Assembly: GCF_000009765.2 (NCBI RefSeq)
Contig: NC_003155.5
Coordinates: 620,001-684,000 of the forward strand
Direction: 5' to 3'
DNA from: Streptomyces avermitilis MA-4680 = NBRC 14893
GTDB taxonomy: Bacteria > Actinomycetota > Actinomycetes > Streptomycetales > Streptomycetaceae
Length of the DNA stretch: 64,000 nucleotides
Part shown: positions 17,423-26,606 of the stretch, piece after piece
Numbering within the stretch: position 1 is the stretch's first letter
How the letters are laid out: every line of letters begins with the position of its first letter
Translations under genes and position numbers: made by a program
Notes under the pieces: model-generated
Told to the model about the DNA's origin: nothing
What the model saw: the letters and a program-made list of their open reading frames with translations, nothing else
Databases searched by the model: none

Positions 17423-18256
17423 ATGAGAAACGATGCCTACTCGACCCTGCGCGTGAGCAGCGAACACGGCGTCGCACGGATCATCCTCGACAATCCCCCG
17501 GTGAACGTGATCGGCGCGACGATGATGCGCGAGCTCCGCACCGTGCTGACCACGCTCGCGGACGATTCATCGGTCCGAGTGATCGTCTTCTCCAGCGCCG
17601 ACCCGGAATTCTTCCTCGCTCACGTGGACATGCGGATCGGGGAGAAGATGGACGCCCTCCAGGAACTCGCCGCGTCGGCGCCGGCGGACGTCAATGTGTT
17701 CCAGGCTGTCGGCGAGCTCATCCGCCACCAGCCCCAGGTAACCATCGTCAAGCTCGCCGGGAAGGCCCGCGGGGGCGGGGCGGAATTCGTAGCCGCAGCG
17801 GACATGGCATTCGCCGCCGCCGAGACCGCCGGGCTCGGTCAGATCGAAGCGCTCATGGGCATCATCCCCGGCGGAGGCGGCACGCAGTACCTCCGGGGAC
17901 GCGTGGGTCGCAACCGCGCGCTGGAGGTGGTCCTCACCGCCGACCTGTTCGATGCCGAGACCGCAGCGTCCTACGGCTGGATCAACCGGGCCCTGCCCGC
18001 CGACGAGCTCGACGAGTACGTCGACCGTGTCGCTCGCAATATCGCCGCGCTGCCCGACGGTGTCATCGAAGCAGCCAAGCGCTCGCTGCCCGCCGATGAC
18101 CTCAAGGAAGGACTCCTGGGTGAGAACGACGCCTGGGCTGCTACGTTCAGCCTGCCGGCCGCTCAGCAGCTGATCAGCGGGGGCCTGAAGGACGGGGCAC
18201 AGACACCGGCCGGCGAACGCGACCTCGAGGGACTGATGCGCAGCGTCGCGCGCTGA
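17423..18256 (+). CDS. Enoyl-CoA hydratase/isomerase family protein
   Basis: 277 residues. The crotonase fold is shown by VARIILDNPPVNVIG at the start, VIVFSSADPEFFLAHVD, the oxyanion segment KLAGKARGGGAEFVAAADMA, and the PGGGGTQYL loop. The glutamates of classical hydratases sit in the segments after GQIEALMGIIPG; Glu at that place suggests a hydratase-type member, but the substrate is not evident. It is preceded by GGAG and is divergent from HxlR, which is likely its regulator. Intact, followed by a hairpin. Confidence 0.85.
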   Translation: MRNDAYSTLRVSSEHGVARIILDNPPVNVIGATMMRELRTVLTTLADDSSVRVIVFSSADPEFFLAHVDMRIGEKMDALQELAASAPADVNVFQAVGELIRHQPQVTIVKLAGKARGGGAEFVAAADMAFAAAETAGLGQIEALMGIIPGGGGTQYLRGRVGRNRALEVVLTADLFDAETAASYGWINRALPADELDEYVDRVARNIAALPDGVIEAAKRSLPADDLKEGLLGENDAWAATFSLPAAQQLISGGLKDGAQTPAGERDLEGLMRSVAR

Positions 18257-18280
18257 TTGTCGGACGTCCACCTGCACACC

Positions 18281-18313
18281 GATGGCCCCGGCACGGAAAC
18301 GCGCCGGGGCATC
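18281..18313 (+). terminator. Hairpin terminator after the hydratase gene
   Basis: GATGGCCCCGGC pairs with GCCGGGGCATC (one bulged G) around a 10-base loop, 25 bp after the stop codon. Confidence 0.65.
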
Positions 18314-18388
18314 TGGCAGTTCAGGCGTCACCTTGGCACATCACCGCACCGGTCCCACATCCGTCCTGTTTGCCTGTCACTTCAGAGA

Positions 18389-18745
18389 GTGAGTGACGTG
18401 GATGATCTCGTGCGGTGGCTTCGCGACCAGCTCGAGGACGACACGCGGGTGGCCGAGGCTGCCACGCCTGGCCCCTGGAGCGACTGCGGCGGGTACGTGA
18501 CCGACGGCCCCGGCGCGCTGCGTTGTGCAGGTGACTGCCTATGGCACTCAGAACGAGGAGGACGCCAGGCTTCGAGGGCAGGCCGACTCTTCTCACATCG
18601 CTCGTCATGATCCGGCGCGGGTCCTGCGCGAGATCGAGGCGAAGCGCAAGCTGGTCGACGATTACGCCGAGGTAACCGCGAATGACGTCGACGAGCCCGG
18701 CTGGGCGAACGCGTTCGGCCACACGGTACGTCTAGGCTTTTCTGA
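18389..18745 (+). pseudogene. DUF6221 family protein, frameshifted and truncated
   Basis: The first frame begins VSDVDDLVRWLRDQLEDDTR and reads ATPGPWSDCG; after a frameshift near 18545 the second frame reads HIARHDPARVLREIEAKRKL and DDYAEVTANDVDEPGWANAF. Both are hallmarks of the DUF6221 proteins of Streptomyces. The C-terminal 20-30 residues are replaced by another gene scrap. Confidence 0.7.
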
Positions 18746-18760
18746 ACATTTGCGAATATG

Positions 18761-18852
18761 TGGAACACCCTGCCGGCGGCCACTTCGCCGCCTGGGAACA
18801 GCCCGAGGCTTACGTCGACGACGTACACCGTGCGGTCAAGCTGGGCGGCTGA
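18761..18852 (+). pseudogene. Epoxide hydrolase-type C-terminal scrap
   Basis: Thirty codons read [20 protein letters not shown] followed by [10 protein letters not shown] and a stop. This is the very end of an alpha/beta-hydrolase epoxide hydrolase, including the catalytic histidine in GGHFAAWE. Everything upstream is gone. Confidence 0.6.
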
Positions 18853-18939
18853 AACGGAGCTTGCGGATGCTCCACAACCGCAACGCCGTGCGCCCGGAAC
18901 GGCCCATGGCGTGGCAGCCGACACCATGAACGTTCGTGG

Positions 18940-19056
18940 TCACAGCCGGCTCGGCCGGGATCCCCCGGTCACCGGCAGGTCGTACGCGGTGAGTTCTCCG
19001 CCGACCGGGACGTAGTTGCCCGCCAGCTGGGGCCGGGCCTGTTGCACGGAGATCAT
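18940..19056 (-). pseudogene. Carotenoid oxygenase, N-terminal fragment
   Basis: The frame MISVQQARPQ is followed by LAGNYVPVGGELTAYDLPVT, which matches the N-terminus of carotenoid cleavage/lignostilbene oxygenases. A one-base loss in a G run then shifts the frame (GGIPAEPAV continues in the other frame). The ATG overlaps the stop of the membrane protein gene upstream (ATGA), so they formed an operon. Only about 40 of about 450 residues remain. Confidence 0.55.
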
Positions 19057-19575
19057 CGGGCACCGGCCTTGGCCTGGACGCGGGAGACATAGCGGACAGT
19101 GAAGATCATAGGGACGGCGAAGCCGACGACCTGGATGAGCATGGCGAGGGTCGAGTGGGCGTTCCCGGCGTGCGCCATGAAGGCGAGCACGACAGCGGTC
19201 AGGGTGAAGGCCGCGGTCCAGACGGCGGTGATGATGACGTTGGTCTGGATGAACGGCTTGAGTCCCCAGGCCTCGCGCGGGGTGGTGCGCTTGACAATGC
19301 CCAACGTGAACGGCTTGCCGATGGCCAGCGAGACCCTGGCGATGACCGCCAGTGTGCCCGCCGACAGCGCCGCCGAGTAGTCGTGCACACCGAGTCCGGG
19401 TTGGCCAAGGCGATGACGGCCGGCACGGCGAAGAAGACCGCGGAGCCGAGCTCGATGATCAGCGCGTCGAATCCGGCACCTGCCCGTATCTGCTGGACGA
19501 TCACGGCCACTGCAACCACCAGGGCCGGGCGTTCGCGAGGGCGGCGGCCAGGTCCGCCGACATTCCTACTCGCAA
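19053..19575 (-). pseudogene. VC0807-like membrane protein, frameshifted
   Basis: The upstream frame reads VAVIVQQIRAGAGFDALIIE, LGSAVFFAVPAVIALANPDS; after a one-base shift at about 19388 the frame from HDYSAALSAGTLAVIARVSL, AIGKPFTLGIVKRTTPREAW and TAAFTLTAVVLAFMAHAG continues to the stop. Three or four membrane helices are clear. The pattern matches VC0807/septation-type membrane proteins. The first helix is missing. It precedes the carotenoid oxygenase fragment with an ATGA overlap. Confidence 0.6.
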
Positions 19576-20005
19576 CGCAATCCCTCGGACCGGACAGCAG
19601 AGAGCGCCGAGACCGCACAAAGTGACCGTCACACCCGCACACCCTCCGGGGATCCATCCCTCCGTGCCCACAGCATGTCCATTCAGAGCGGATGACCACG
19701 GTCAACAGCGGTGCGAGCCGCCTCGCAGGGCTTTCCCGGGAGACGGTATCTATGCAGGTCAGATGCCGCGTCGCCGTACGAGCGCCGTCGCTTCCCAAGC
19801 CGAGAGCGCAGTTTTGGGGCCTCTCGTGCCCTGCCAGATTCGGTCAGGCCGACCGTGCCTCAAAACATGCTTGAGCGTCTTGCCGTCCTTCTGGACCATG
19901 CCCTTGGGGTGGATCGGCGGGAGCCAGCCGGACATACAGGCGTCCTGCGGATTGGAGCGGGAGTACGGAGCCCCCGGTGGCGGTCGCTGCCCTGGCCGGG
20001 TGTCC
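19576..20005. other. No intact gene
   Basis: The minus strand around 19860-19960 reads MSGWLPPIHPKGMVQKDGKT, which looks like a coding scrap, but I cannot assign it. No promoter, repeat or terminator stands out. Confidence 0.3.
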
Positions 20006-20821
20006 TCAGCCGTCGTACCTGCGGGCGACGTAGACAGTGTTGGCCGCGGTCCCGCCCTGAAGCGGATTGTCGAAATTGACCACGTGCGCAGCGGTCTCCG
20101 TGAAGGCCTCCGCGAGCACCGAGCCGAACTCCTCATCCGGCGGGTCGTTCGACCACAGCGCGAACACGCCCCCGGGATGGAGTAGTTCGGCCACAGCGGT
20201 CAGACCGGCCAGGCGGTAGAGCGCGGCATGGCCGGGGTGCAGCACATGGCGCGGTGAGTGGTCGACGTCCAGCAGGATCGCGTGGAAACGGCGGCCGGGA
20301 GTCTCGGGGTCCAGACCGCGCGGAGCCGCACTGGCGCCGCGGGCCGTGCCCCCAGCAGGCACCGGACCGCCCACCTTCGCGCCGTCCGCGGGCACCGGTC
20401 TGGCCGCCGCCGCGCTCCCCGCAGCCATCGCGAAGAAGTCCCCGCGCACCAGCCGGCACCGGGGGTCCGACGCCAGTCCCGCGCCCAGCGGTACGAGCCC
20501 GCGCCGGTGCCAGTCGATCACCTCGGCCAGGGCGTCGACGACGATCAGCGAGCGCACCCGCGGATCGTCCAGCGCCGTTCGGGCCGTGTAACCGAGGCCG
20601 AGTCCGCCCACGGCGACATCGAGCGGGCCGTCGGGCAGCTCCGCCAGGCCGAGCCGGGCCAGCTCCACCTCCCCCGCGGTGAAGAGGCTGGACATCAGGT
20701 ACTCGTCGCCGAGCTTCACCTCGTACACGTCCTCCCCCGACACGGGGTCCCGCCGACGCCGCAGGCTGATCTCACCCATGAAGGTCGCCCGCCAGTCGAT
20801 CTCCTCGAAACGCGCGCTCAT
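20006..20821 (-). CDS. Spermidine synthase-like methyltransferase-fold protein
   Basis: 271 residues from the ATG at 20821 (AAGGACACCGG upstream); the open frame runs further but without a better start. PLDVAVGGLGLGYTARTALD is the nucleotide-binding glycine loop, LIVVDALAEVIDWHRRG the acidic strand, and FHAILLDVDHSPRHVLHPGH the following strand. This is the fold of polyamine aminopropyltransferases, but the short actinomycete forms like this one are not proven to make spermidine. An alanine/proline-rich insert (near residues 150-180) is unusual. Intact. Confidence 0.75.
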   Translation of the reverse strand: MSARFEEIDWRATFMGEISLRRRRDPVSGEDVYEVKLGDEYLMSSLFTAGEVELARLGLAELPDGPLDVAVGGLGLGYTARTALDDPRVRSLIVVDALAEVIDWHRRGLVPLGAGLASDPRCRLVRGDFFAMAAGSAAAARPVPADGAKVGGPVPAGGTARGASAAPRGLDPETPGRRFHAILLDVDHSPRHVLHPGHAALYRLAGLTAVAELLHPGGVFALWSNDPPDEEFGSVLAEAFTETAAHVVNFDNPLQGGTAANTVYVARRYDG

Positions 20822-21342
20822 CCGGTGTCCTTCTCCGCGTCCTTGTCCGCTGCCACGGACGGGTTGGGGTGCGCCGCAGGAAGGTACCGTACGGGCCGGG
20901 GCGGGGCCCGATGCCCTGCAGGGTCCCACACGGAGCACTTCTGGCGGGGCGATCACACAACCGCACACCGCCGCATCCAGCAGCGCATCTTGACTTCTAA
21001 GGCGGTGCTCACTCTGACGAGTTCAGGGCGAAGAAGAGAAGCCGCCCCGCCTTACTGGGAGCCAGGTGTTTGACATCGCCGCCCCGCTGGGAGCCGCCTC
21101 CCGACCGTCCGAGCTGACCACCGTCCGGGATCCCGTTGCACGAGATGGCGCGGGGCGGATCGATCACCGCCGAGTACGGGCTCGAAGTGCTCAACACCGT
21201 GATCTATCTGCCGCGCGGCGAGATCTTCCCGATCACCTCGAGCGCTACCTTGTGCAACGGCTTCAGCAGACACCGGGACGGGAGCTTGCAACCACCCTCC
21301 CACGTCGGAGCTGGCGCGGTCTGGCGTAGCTAAGTTGGGGCC
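20822..21342. other. No assigned gene
   Basis: A plus frame at 21136-21333 reads ITAEYGLEVLNTVIYLPRGE and IFPITSSATLCNGFSRH, which looks coding but is short and not recognised; it may be the start of a lost gene. No strong ribosome binding site or terminator is visible. Confidence 0.3.
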
Positions 21343-21822
21343 ATGACTGGTGACTGGAGGATGGATCGGATCGGGGCTGCTCTGCGAGGTGAGAACCCGA
21401 CCGTGCTGCGGCGGCTTGAGTCGGGGTTCGCGGTGATCGGCGACGTTCAGTTCTTGCCGGGTTACTCGGTTCTGCTCGTGGACGAACCAGGTGTTCAGCG
21501 GCTGTCTGATCTGCCGAAGGCGAGGCGGCTGTCGTTTCTGTCCGACATGGACCGGCTCGGAGAAGCTGTTGAGCACGTCTGCCAACGCTTGGACCCCGAC
21601 TTCCGCCGGGTCAACCTGGAGATTCTGGGGAACACCGACCCGTTCTTGCATGCCCACGTCTGGCCGCGGTTCGAGTGGGAGCCGACCGAGCTGGTGGGCA
21701 AGCCTGTGTGGCTGTATCCGGGTGACCGGTGGAGTGACGAGGGGTTCAGACTGGGGCCGCAGCATGACGTGCTGCGGGACGGGATCGAGAGCGAACTGGA
21801 TCGGTTGCGTTCGATGGGCTGA
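21343..21822 (+). CDS. HIT-like protein (diadenosine polyphosphate hydrolase type)
   Basis: 159 residues. FAVIGDVQFLPGYSVLLVDE is the HIT-fold entry strand, and VNLEILGNTDPFLHAHVWPR carries the HAHVW active-site element, a variant of HxHxH. Such proteins hydrolyse or transfer nucleotide groups; the actinomycete members are annotated as diadenosine tetraphosphate hydrolases. ATG at 21343 after GGGGCC. A strong terminator follows 6 bases after the stop, so this is a single-gene unit. Confidence 0.8.
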   Translation: MTGDWRMDRIGAALRGENPTVLRRLESGFAVIGDVQFLPGYSVLLVDEPGVQRLSDLPKARRLSFLSDMDRLGEAVEHVCQRLDPDFRRVNLEILGNTDPFLHAHVWPRFEWEPTELVGKPVWLYPGDRWSDEGFRLGPQHDVLRDGIESELDRLRSMG

Positions 21823-21828
21823 TGGCGT

Positions 21829-21858
21829 GAGCCCGCCGACCGTCAGGTCGGCGGGCTC
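21829..21858. terminator. Perfect 13-bp hairpin terminator
   Basis: GAGCCCGCCGACC, loop GTCA, GGTCGGCGGGCTC. It lies between the stop of the HIT gene and the converging gene at 21888-22325 and could serve both. Confidence 0.85.
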
Positions 21859-21887
21859 GGTGATCAGTGACAGTCAGTGGACGACGG

Positions 21888-22325
21888 TCACTGAGTCCTT
21901 CGCAGCGGAACGATGTCGGGGCTGGCGGCGGGGAGGGAAGTGCGGGCGGCTTCGGGGATCGCGAGAAGCCCGACGATGGTGACCGGCTGGTGGCAGTGGG
22001 CACAGTTGCGGGTCGCGGTCGGTTCCAGCGGGTCACGTTCCGCGGCCGCTTGCTGACGCGAGAGGGGCCGGCAGAGAGTTTGGGACGGTGCAGGCAGCTC
22101 AGGCCACGACGGCAGAGAAGTGGTCTCACCGAGACGACGCATACGGTCTTCGTCTCTTGCCTGGTCGCGGCGGCGTTCGGCGTCTTTGCGGCAGGCCGGG
22201 GAACAGTAGATCTGGCGGGTGGTTTTCAGGGCCTCGAACGGGCCGTCGCAGACAAGGCAGACGCGCGCTCCCATTGCCGGTCGACGTCGGCGAAGCTCTG
22301 GTCGCCGCCCGGCCTCAACTGTCAT
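21888..22325 (-). CDS. Small protein with two Cys-pair zinc-binding motifs
   Basis: 145 residues from the ATG at 22325. The first half reads CLVCDGPFEALKTTRQIYCS then PACRKDAERRR, a C-x2-C ... C-x3-C knuckle; the second half has CAHCHQPVTIVG. The arginine-rich linker suggests nucleic-acid binding. Such proteins recur beside tyrosine recombinases in Streptomyces, as here, where it overlaps the recombinase remnant on the other strand. Function unknown. Confidence 0.6.
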   Translation of the reverse strand: MTVEAGRRPELRRRRPAMGARVCLVCDGPFEALKTTRQIYCSPACRKDAERRRDQARDEDRMRRLGETTSLPSWPELPAPSQTLCRPLSRQQAAAERDPLEPTATRNCAHCHQPVTIVGLLAIPEAARTSLPAASPDIVPLRRTQ

Positions 22326-22613
22326 CCCCTCACCTGTTCCTGACCTGTCGGGCCCCGCGCGGCCCGATCCGCGCGGACCTGGTGGGCGATGTCGTCGAAC
22401 GGGCCTGCCTGCGTGCCGGCCTGCCCCCGCGTTGGTCCGCACCGGCTGCGGCACGCGCTGGCCGGCGAGATGCTCCGGCAAGGCGCCGGACTGGCCGCGA
22501 TCGGCCAAGTGCTTCGACATCAGGACTTGGCCACGACCACGCTCTACGCGAAGGTCGACTTCACCGCCCTGCGTGCGGTCGCACAGCCCTGGCCCAGGAC
22601 GGAGGCGGCATGA
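22272..22613 (+). pseudogene. Tyrosine recombinase, C-terminal remnant
   Basis: The first frame has LVAARPQLSSPHLFLTCRAP and DLVGDVVERACLRAGL; the second, after a shift at about 22430, has the catalytic HRLRH (VGPHRLRHALAGEMLRQGAG), LRHQDLATTTLYAKVDF with the nucleophile tyrosine, and ends at TEAA. Box I with the first arginine is missing. The stop overlaps the next recombinase ATG (ATGA). Confidence 0.7.
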
Positions 22614-23092
22614 CCGTCCTGCGGGAGGCACTGGCCGACTACCTGCGGCTTCGTCGCTCGCTTGGGCACCAGATGGCCGAGACCGCCTGGTTGCTGCCGG
22701 ACTTCGTTGCCTTCATGGAAGACCGCGGGCAGACCACCGTGACCATCGCGGCCGCGCTGGCATGGGCGAAGAGCCGTGAGGGCGAGGTGGTGACGACGGT
22801 GAGCCCGCGCCGGGTCACGGCAGTCCGCGGCTTCGCCCGCCAACTGATCGGCACCGACCCAGACACCGAGGTCCCGCCGCTGGGCCTGCTGCCCTACCGG
22901 CAGCGCTGGCGTCCGCCGTTTCTCTACTCCGACGCCGACATCGCCGCAGTGATGGCCGCCACCGATACATTCGACCCGCCACTGAGGGCGGCGACCTACC
23001 GAACGCTAATCGGACTACTGGCCGCCACCGGGCTGCGAGTCAGCGAGGCGATCAACCTGGACCGCCCCCAGCCGAAAACTCAGCTCGGGTAG
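22610..23092 (+). pseudogene. Second tyrosine recombinase, truncated
   Basis: The frame starts MTVLREALADYLRLRRSLGH and has the SAM-like core-binding domain (FVAFMEDRGQTTVTIAAALA), then reaches the first catalytic box GLLAATGLRVSEAINLDR. Past about 23070 it runs into unrelated DNA and stops at residue 160. The normal size is about 330. Adjacent recombinases coupled by overlapping codons fit a RIT (recombinase-in-trio) element; the third member is not seen. Confidence 0.65.
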
Positions 23093-23727
23093 CTGCGAGG
23101 AGATTCGTTGCGCAACCTCCAGATCTCCTTCCACTTCCGGGCATGGTCGGCCGCCAACCGCGGGTCAGGCGCTTTGGCCCGCTGTACCGCGAGACTGACC
23201 CCGCATTCCCTGCACAGCTGATGGATCCGGTAGGCGCCGTCGTACCAGACGCTGGTGTTGTCCCGGTTTCCGCATACACGGCACGTCAGCGCAGGAGCTT
23301 CATCCGGCGGCACTGACGAACGGAGCACCCGCTCGACCACCGCTGGCAGCGGCTCGTCGGGATGAATTGTCGGCTCGGGACAGTAGGCAATGTTCCCCCA
23401 CTCACGCTGCCAGCCTCGCCAGGACTCGTCTCGTTTCACCTGCCGAAAGCCACGCGCTTTGTCAGCTCGGCGCCTGTTGGCATAGGCACGCTCGTCAGCG
23501 AGCCAGAGCTGTCGGGCGTGGTGCAACTCCTCGACGGCACGTATGAGCGAGCTCGGATCCTTCTCCAGATCCTTGGGGATCCCCGCGCTGAGGCAGAGAT
23601 GGTGATACGTGGCCCGGAAGCCGTAGGGCGCGAAGTGGACGAGGCACGACCGCAAATTCGTATGCCGGGCGCGCGTCGGCAGGTCCTCGTCGTAGACCCG
23701 TCTCTGGTGCGTGTTGAAGCTGCTCAT
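23080..23727 (-). CDS. Hypothetical protein with zinc-ribbon-like cysteines
   Basis: 215 residues, complete, not recognised. The N-terminal half is basic and helical (YHHLCLSAGIPKDLEKDPSS, ARQLWLADERAYANRRRADK). The C-terminal third carries two CxxC pairs (CRVCGNRDNTS ... LCRECGVSLA), a probable zinc ribbon. Its last codons overlap the end of the truncated recombinase, at the point where foreign DNA joins, so it may have arrived as cargo of another element. GGGATG context at the start; no strong ribosome binding site. Confidence 0.6.
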   Translation of the reverse strand: MSSFNTHQRRVYDEDLPTRARHTNLRSCLVHFAPYGFRATYHHLCLSAGIPKDLEKDPSSLIRAVEELHHARQLWLADERAYANRRRADKARGFRQVKRDESWRGWQREWGNIAYCPEPTIHPDEPLPAVVERVLRSSVPPDEAPALTCRVCGNRDNTSVWYDGAYRIHQLCRECGVSLAVQRAKAPDPRLAADHARKWKEIWRLRNESPRSYPS

Positions 23728-23738
23728 CCCAAGACGCT

Positions 23739-24002
23739 ATGCCTTACCACACACGGATCGCACTTCACTTCGACTCAAGGTTTCGGCTCGGCCGTGTTCT
23801 TAACGAAAGTGCTGCCAGAACCAAATCCGAATATCGCCATCACCTCCACCTGGCTGCCCCGTACGCCGGCTACTGGTGCCAGTACGTCACCGACTGGGTC
23901 GCCGACAAGACCCGCTACCGCCTCACCATCGACCCCACCGCACTCGCCCAACGCCTCGCCGAATGCCCCGACCTGCCCATCACCATCACCCTCGCGCGCT
24001 GA
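23739..24002 (+). pseudogene. C-terminal fragment, possibly of a DUF1524-type HNH nuclease
   Basis: The frame ends YAGYWCQYVTDWVADKTRYR followed by LTIDPTALAQRLAECPDLPI. This resembles the C-terminus of secreted HNH/DUF1524 nucleases of actinomycetes (CxYVxDWVxxKxRWxLxVDxxE), but the HNH core is absent. The first 30 codons appear unrelated. A perfect hairpin follows. Confidence 0.4.
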
Positions 24003-24010
24003 CCACGAAC

Positions 24011-24045
24011 CTGGCCCGTCGCCACGGGGGAAGGCGACGGGCCAG
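24011..24045 (+). terminator. Perfect 13-bp hairpin terminator
   Basis: CTGGCCCGTCGCC, loop ACGGGGGAA, GGCGACGGGCCAG, starting 9 bp after the stop codon of the preceding fragment. Confidence 0.85.
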
Positions 24046-24153
24046 GCCCACACCACCGTGCCATCCCCGCGTATGGTCCGGGCGGCGTTGGCGCGGCCGG
24101 TGAGGGTCCATGGGACAGGCGGCTCGGCGCCGTCACCGGCTCGAGCACTGGGC

Positions 24154-25011
24154 TCAGGAGCTGATCGGTAGGTCCTTGCGCGCCTGCTCCAGGTCGGTTG
24201 CCCAGATCCACAGCCGGTGCTGGGGCGGCACTTGGTGGTAGCCGTACAGGCCGACCTCGGTCAGCGTCCGCAGGTCCACGCACACCCGCTGGTAGGCCTG
24301 GGCGATCGCCGCGGCCGGATCGGTCAGCTCCTTGGTGCCGAGCTTGATACATGCCCGGTACTCATATCCCAGCAGCAGGTCCTGCCCGAACTGCGCCCAG
24401 GCGCCAAGTTGCTGTGTCCAGGCCGCCTCGGCCTCCTCCAGCAGCAGGTTCAAGTCCTTGGTGGGCGGGATGGAGGGGTAGATGACGAACGTGGCCGCCC
24501 AGCCGAGCGCCACCATGTCCAGGTTGAACGTGCGCCGACGGGGGTCGTCGCGGGGCGGCAGCGGATCGGAGGCGCTGCCGGTGAACCAGGGCGCGGTGTA
24601 GGCCAGCAGGCGTCCGTTGCCCTCGACGAGCTCGCCGGTGGCGATCACCGCCATCTTGCGCTGGGACCCGTCGGGGTGCGCCAAGCGGCTGGCCACCATG
24701 GCCGTGTGCGCCTCGGCCGCCGCCTGGCCCGCCGACTGATGCCGCTGCGCGGCATCAGGGGTGATCCGGGAGACGAGATAGTCACGAAGATCCTGCGGCA
24801 GCGCGTCGTAGGTGCCATCCAGCAGTCGCGTCTTGGCACGCTCCAGAGCGGCCTGGGCGGTGGCCGGGGCCCCGCCGTAGTGGCTCTCCGGGGTGTCGAT
24901 GGACACCATGCGGATCGCCATGGCGATGTTGGGGGTGTCGCCGTCAGTGACGCTCAAGAACCGGTAGTCGTTGGCGGGCCGGCTGGGGCCCACGAAGCCG
25001 AGATCGACCAC
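24154..25011 (-). CDS. Staphylococcal nuclease-like protein
   Basis: 285 residues. Near the N-terminus VTDGDTPNIAMAIRMVSIDT then PES match the calcium/arginine strands of SNase domains (DGDT ... RL.GIDTPE). Near residue 130 GNGRLLAYTAP matches the later GRxLAY strand. Between them sits a helical insert (AAQRHQSAGQAAAEAHTAMV). The C-terminal 90 residues are helical and unassigned. No signal peptide, so probably cytoplasmic. Start GTG at 25011 after GGGAG. Intact. Confidence 0.7.
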   Translation of the reverse strand: MVDLGFVGPSRPANDYRFLSVTDGDTPNIAMAIRMVSIDTPESHYGGAPATAQAALERAKTRLLDGTYDALPQDLRDYLVSRITPDAAQRHQSAGQAAAEAHTAMVASRLAHPDGSQRKMAVIATGELVEGNGRLLAYTAPWFTGSASDPLPPRDDPRRRTFNLDMVALGWAATFVIYPSIPPTKDLNLLLEEAEAAWTQQLGAWAQFGQDLLLGYEYRACIKLGTKELTDPAAAIAQAYQRVCVDLRTLTEVGLYGYHQVPPQHRLWIWATDLEQARKDLPISS

Positions 25012-25221
25012 AGCTGCTCTCCCGAAGGTTGGCCCGAGGGACGAGATGATTGGGCACCCGGCACAAACATCACGGCTGATCAGGGACTTTGGTGCGGGCC
25101 GACTGCCGGTTCCCTAGCAATTCCTGGCTCCGGCCTCCGCCAAACCTGCGAGCTCGTGTCGTCGAGGTTGTGCTCGTTCGTGACGTCGGCCGGTGATCGA
25201 TGCAGACGCCGCCGACAGAAA

Positions 25222-25600
25222 TTACCAGCGGAGCAGTTCGCCGTCAGTTGCCCTGTGTTCGGTGGCCGCATCCGTGCCCGTCACGACGTACTGGCCCTTA
25301 TCAGGGATCTTCGTCTTGTGGTCGTCGCCGTTGACGCTCCAGTGCACAATCACACTCCACTTGCATCGGTGCGCGGTGGTGTAGACCTCGAGGGTGACGC
25401 GCTCTGGGTCGGTCTGCGTCACCTTGTACACGGGAGGGTTGATCGGATCGCCACGGTCGTCCGTGAATACGATCTTCAGGGGTTTGGCATCAGCGTGCAG
25501 ATCTGCCGACCTCTCGGGAACCAGGCTCGTATGCACCCACTCCAGGACGTGCACTCCTACGCTGCTGGGGCCGCACTCCACTTTGGGTTCTAAGTGAGTG
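25222..25600 (-). pseudogene. Hypothetical beta-rich protein, C-terminal part
   Basis: The readable part runs from VECGPSSVGVHVLEWVHTSL through DAKPLKIVFTDDRGDPINPP, VTQTDPERVTLEVYTTAHRC and VIVHWSVNGDDHKTKIPDK to a stop. It looks like an extracytoplasmic or ligand-binding beta domain. The sequence upstream of 25600 is unrelated and holds no start. Base composition is less GC-rich than the neighbours. Not recognised. Confidence 0.45.
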
Positions 25601-25756
25601 TTTGAACTGCGGCTGGCTCTGTTCGCGGGTCTGGGCGGCAGCCAGTGATCACTCGGATGCAGGGGGCTCACGACTCCTGACAGCACCTTGCGCCGTGGAT
25701 CGCGCCAGGTGATCTATTCGCTGTGCACCGGCGAGAAGCGTCCGTAGGGTTCCGCC

Positions 25757-26134
25757 ATGACCGTCGAGAGCGAGCGTGCAGTGCAAGCAGCCATGGATGC
25801 CGAAATGCGGCTCCTTGATCCTGAGGTGCGTGCCTCTCCAGCCCGTGTGTTGGAGCTTCTGGATCCGGAGTTCACTGAGTTCGGCGCGTCGGGACGCCGG
25901 TGGGACGTGAACTCCATCCTCACGGTCACGAGCGGCGGAACGGTGTCATCGGAGTCTTTGGTGCAGGTCAGCGAGATGTCCGGGATCGTTCTTGCTCCCG
26001 GCGTCGTTCATCTGACGTACTTCGCCGACAACCAGGGGCGTCGGGCCTGGCGAAGCTCCTTGTGGCGTCTGACGGACACGGGCTGGCGCATGTACTTCCA
26101 CCAGGCGACTCCTGTTGCGTCCGAGGCTGAGTAG
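25757..26134 (+). CDS. SnoaL/DUF4440-like NTF2-fold protein
   Basis: 125 residues with the NTF2-like pattern: a long first helix (ERAVQAAMDAEMRLLDPEVR), LLDPEFTEFGASGRRWD, then strands VVHLTYFADNQGRRAWRSSL and WRMYFHQATPV. DUF4440 members are small cone-shaped proteins, some enzymatic, with no general function. Complete. The alpha/beta-hydrolase remnant starts 3 bp after the stop, which suggests a former two-gene operon. Confidence 0.8.
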   Translation: MTVESERAVQAAMDAEMRLLDPEVRASPARVLELLDPEFTEFGASGRRWDVNSILTVTSGGTVSSESLVQVSEMSGIVLAPGVVHLTYFADNQGRRAWRSSLWRLTDTGWRMYFHQATPVASEAE

Positions 26135-26136
26135 GC

Positions 26137-26502
26137 ATGCAGGTCACCGGCGGCGACGGTGTGCGGATCGCCTTCGAGACCGACTGGAGCGTCAGGGCCC
26201 CCTTCCAGCATGGATGCGTGCAGCGATGCTGACAGCCGACCCGCATGCGCTGGCAGCGCTGACCGTCGCCCTCGCCGGCCGCGACGGCGTCCTGGGCAAG
26301 CTCGCTCAGACAGCAGGGCCAGTACTGCTGCTCGCGGGTGACCGTGACCCCCAGCTCAAGGCGATTCAGGACACCGCTGATCAGATCTCGGGCGCCACCT
26401 GCGTCGAACTGCCTGACTGCGGGCACTTCGAGACGTTCCTGCGAATCGATCTCACCTTGCCGGTCATCCGTCCATTTCTCGCGAGGTGCGCGGCTGGTTG
26501 AG
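26137..26502 (+). pseudogene. Alpha/beta hydrolase with a large internal deletion
   Basis: The first codons read MQVTGGDGVRIAFETDWS, a normal alpha/beta-hydrolase N-terminus. The rest, in another frame, is the C-terminal third: VALAGRDGVLGKLAQTAGPV, LLLAGDRDPQLKAIQD with the catalytic Asp, and LPDCGHFETFLRIDL with the catalytic His. About 130 residues including the nucleophile serine are missing. Confidence 0.65.
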
Positions 26503-26606
26503 AGTGGTCGGTCCGGGCTTCCTCATCGGGCCGGTCTTCTTCCAGCCGTCGGGGTGGCCCTTGCGTGTCAGCCTCCTGCTCATGAGGGTGATGAGCGACC
26601 AGTTCA

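Noticed and set aside
18938..19056. Functional small protein from the carotenoid oxygenase frame
   Set aside because: Only the N-terminal 40 residues of a large enzyme family remain, with a frameshift.
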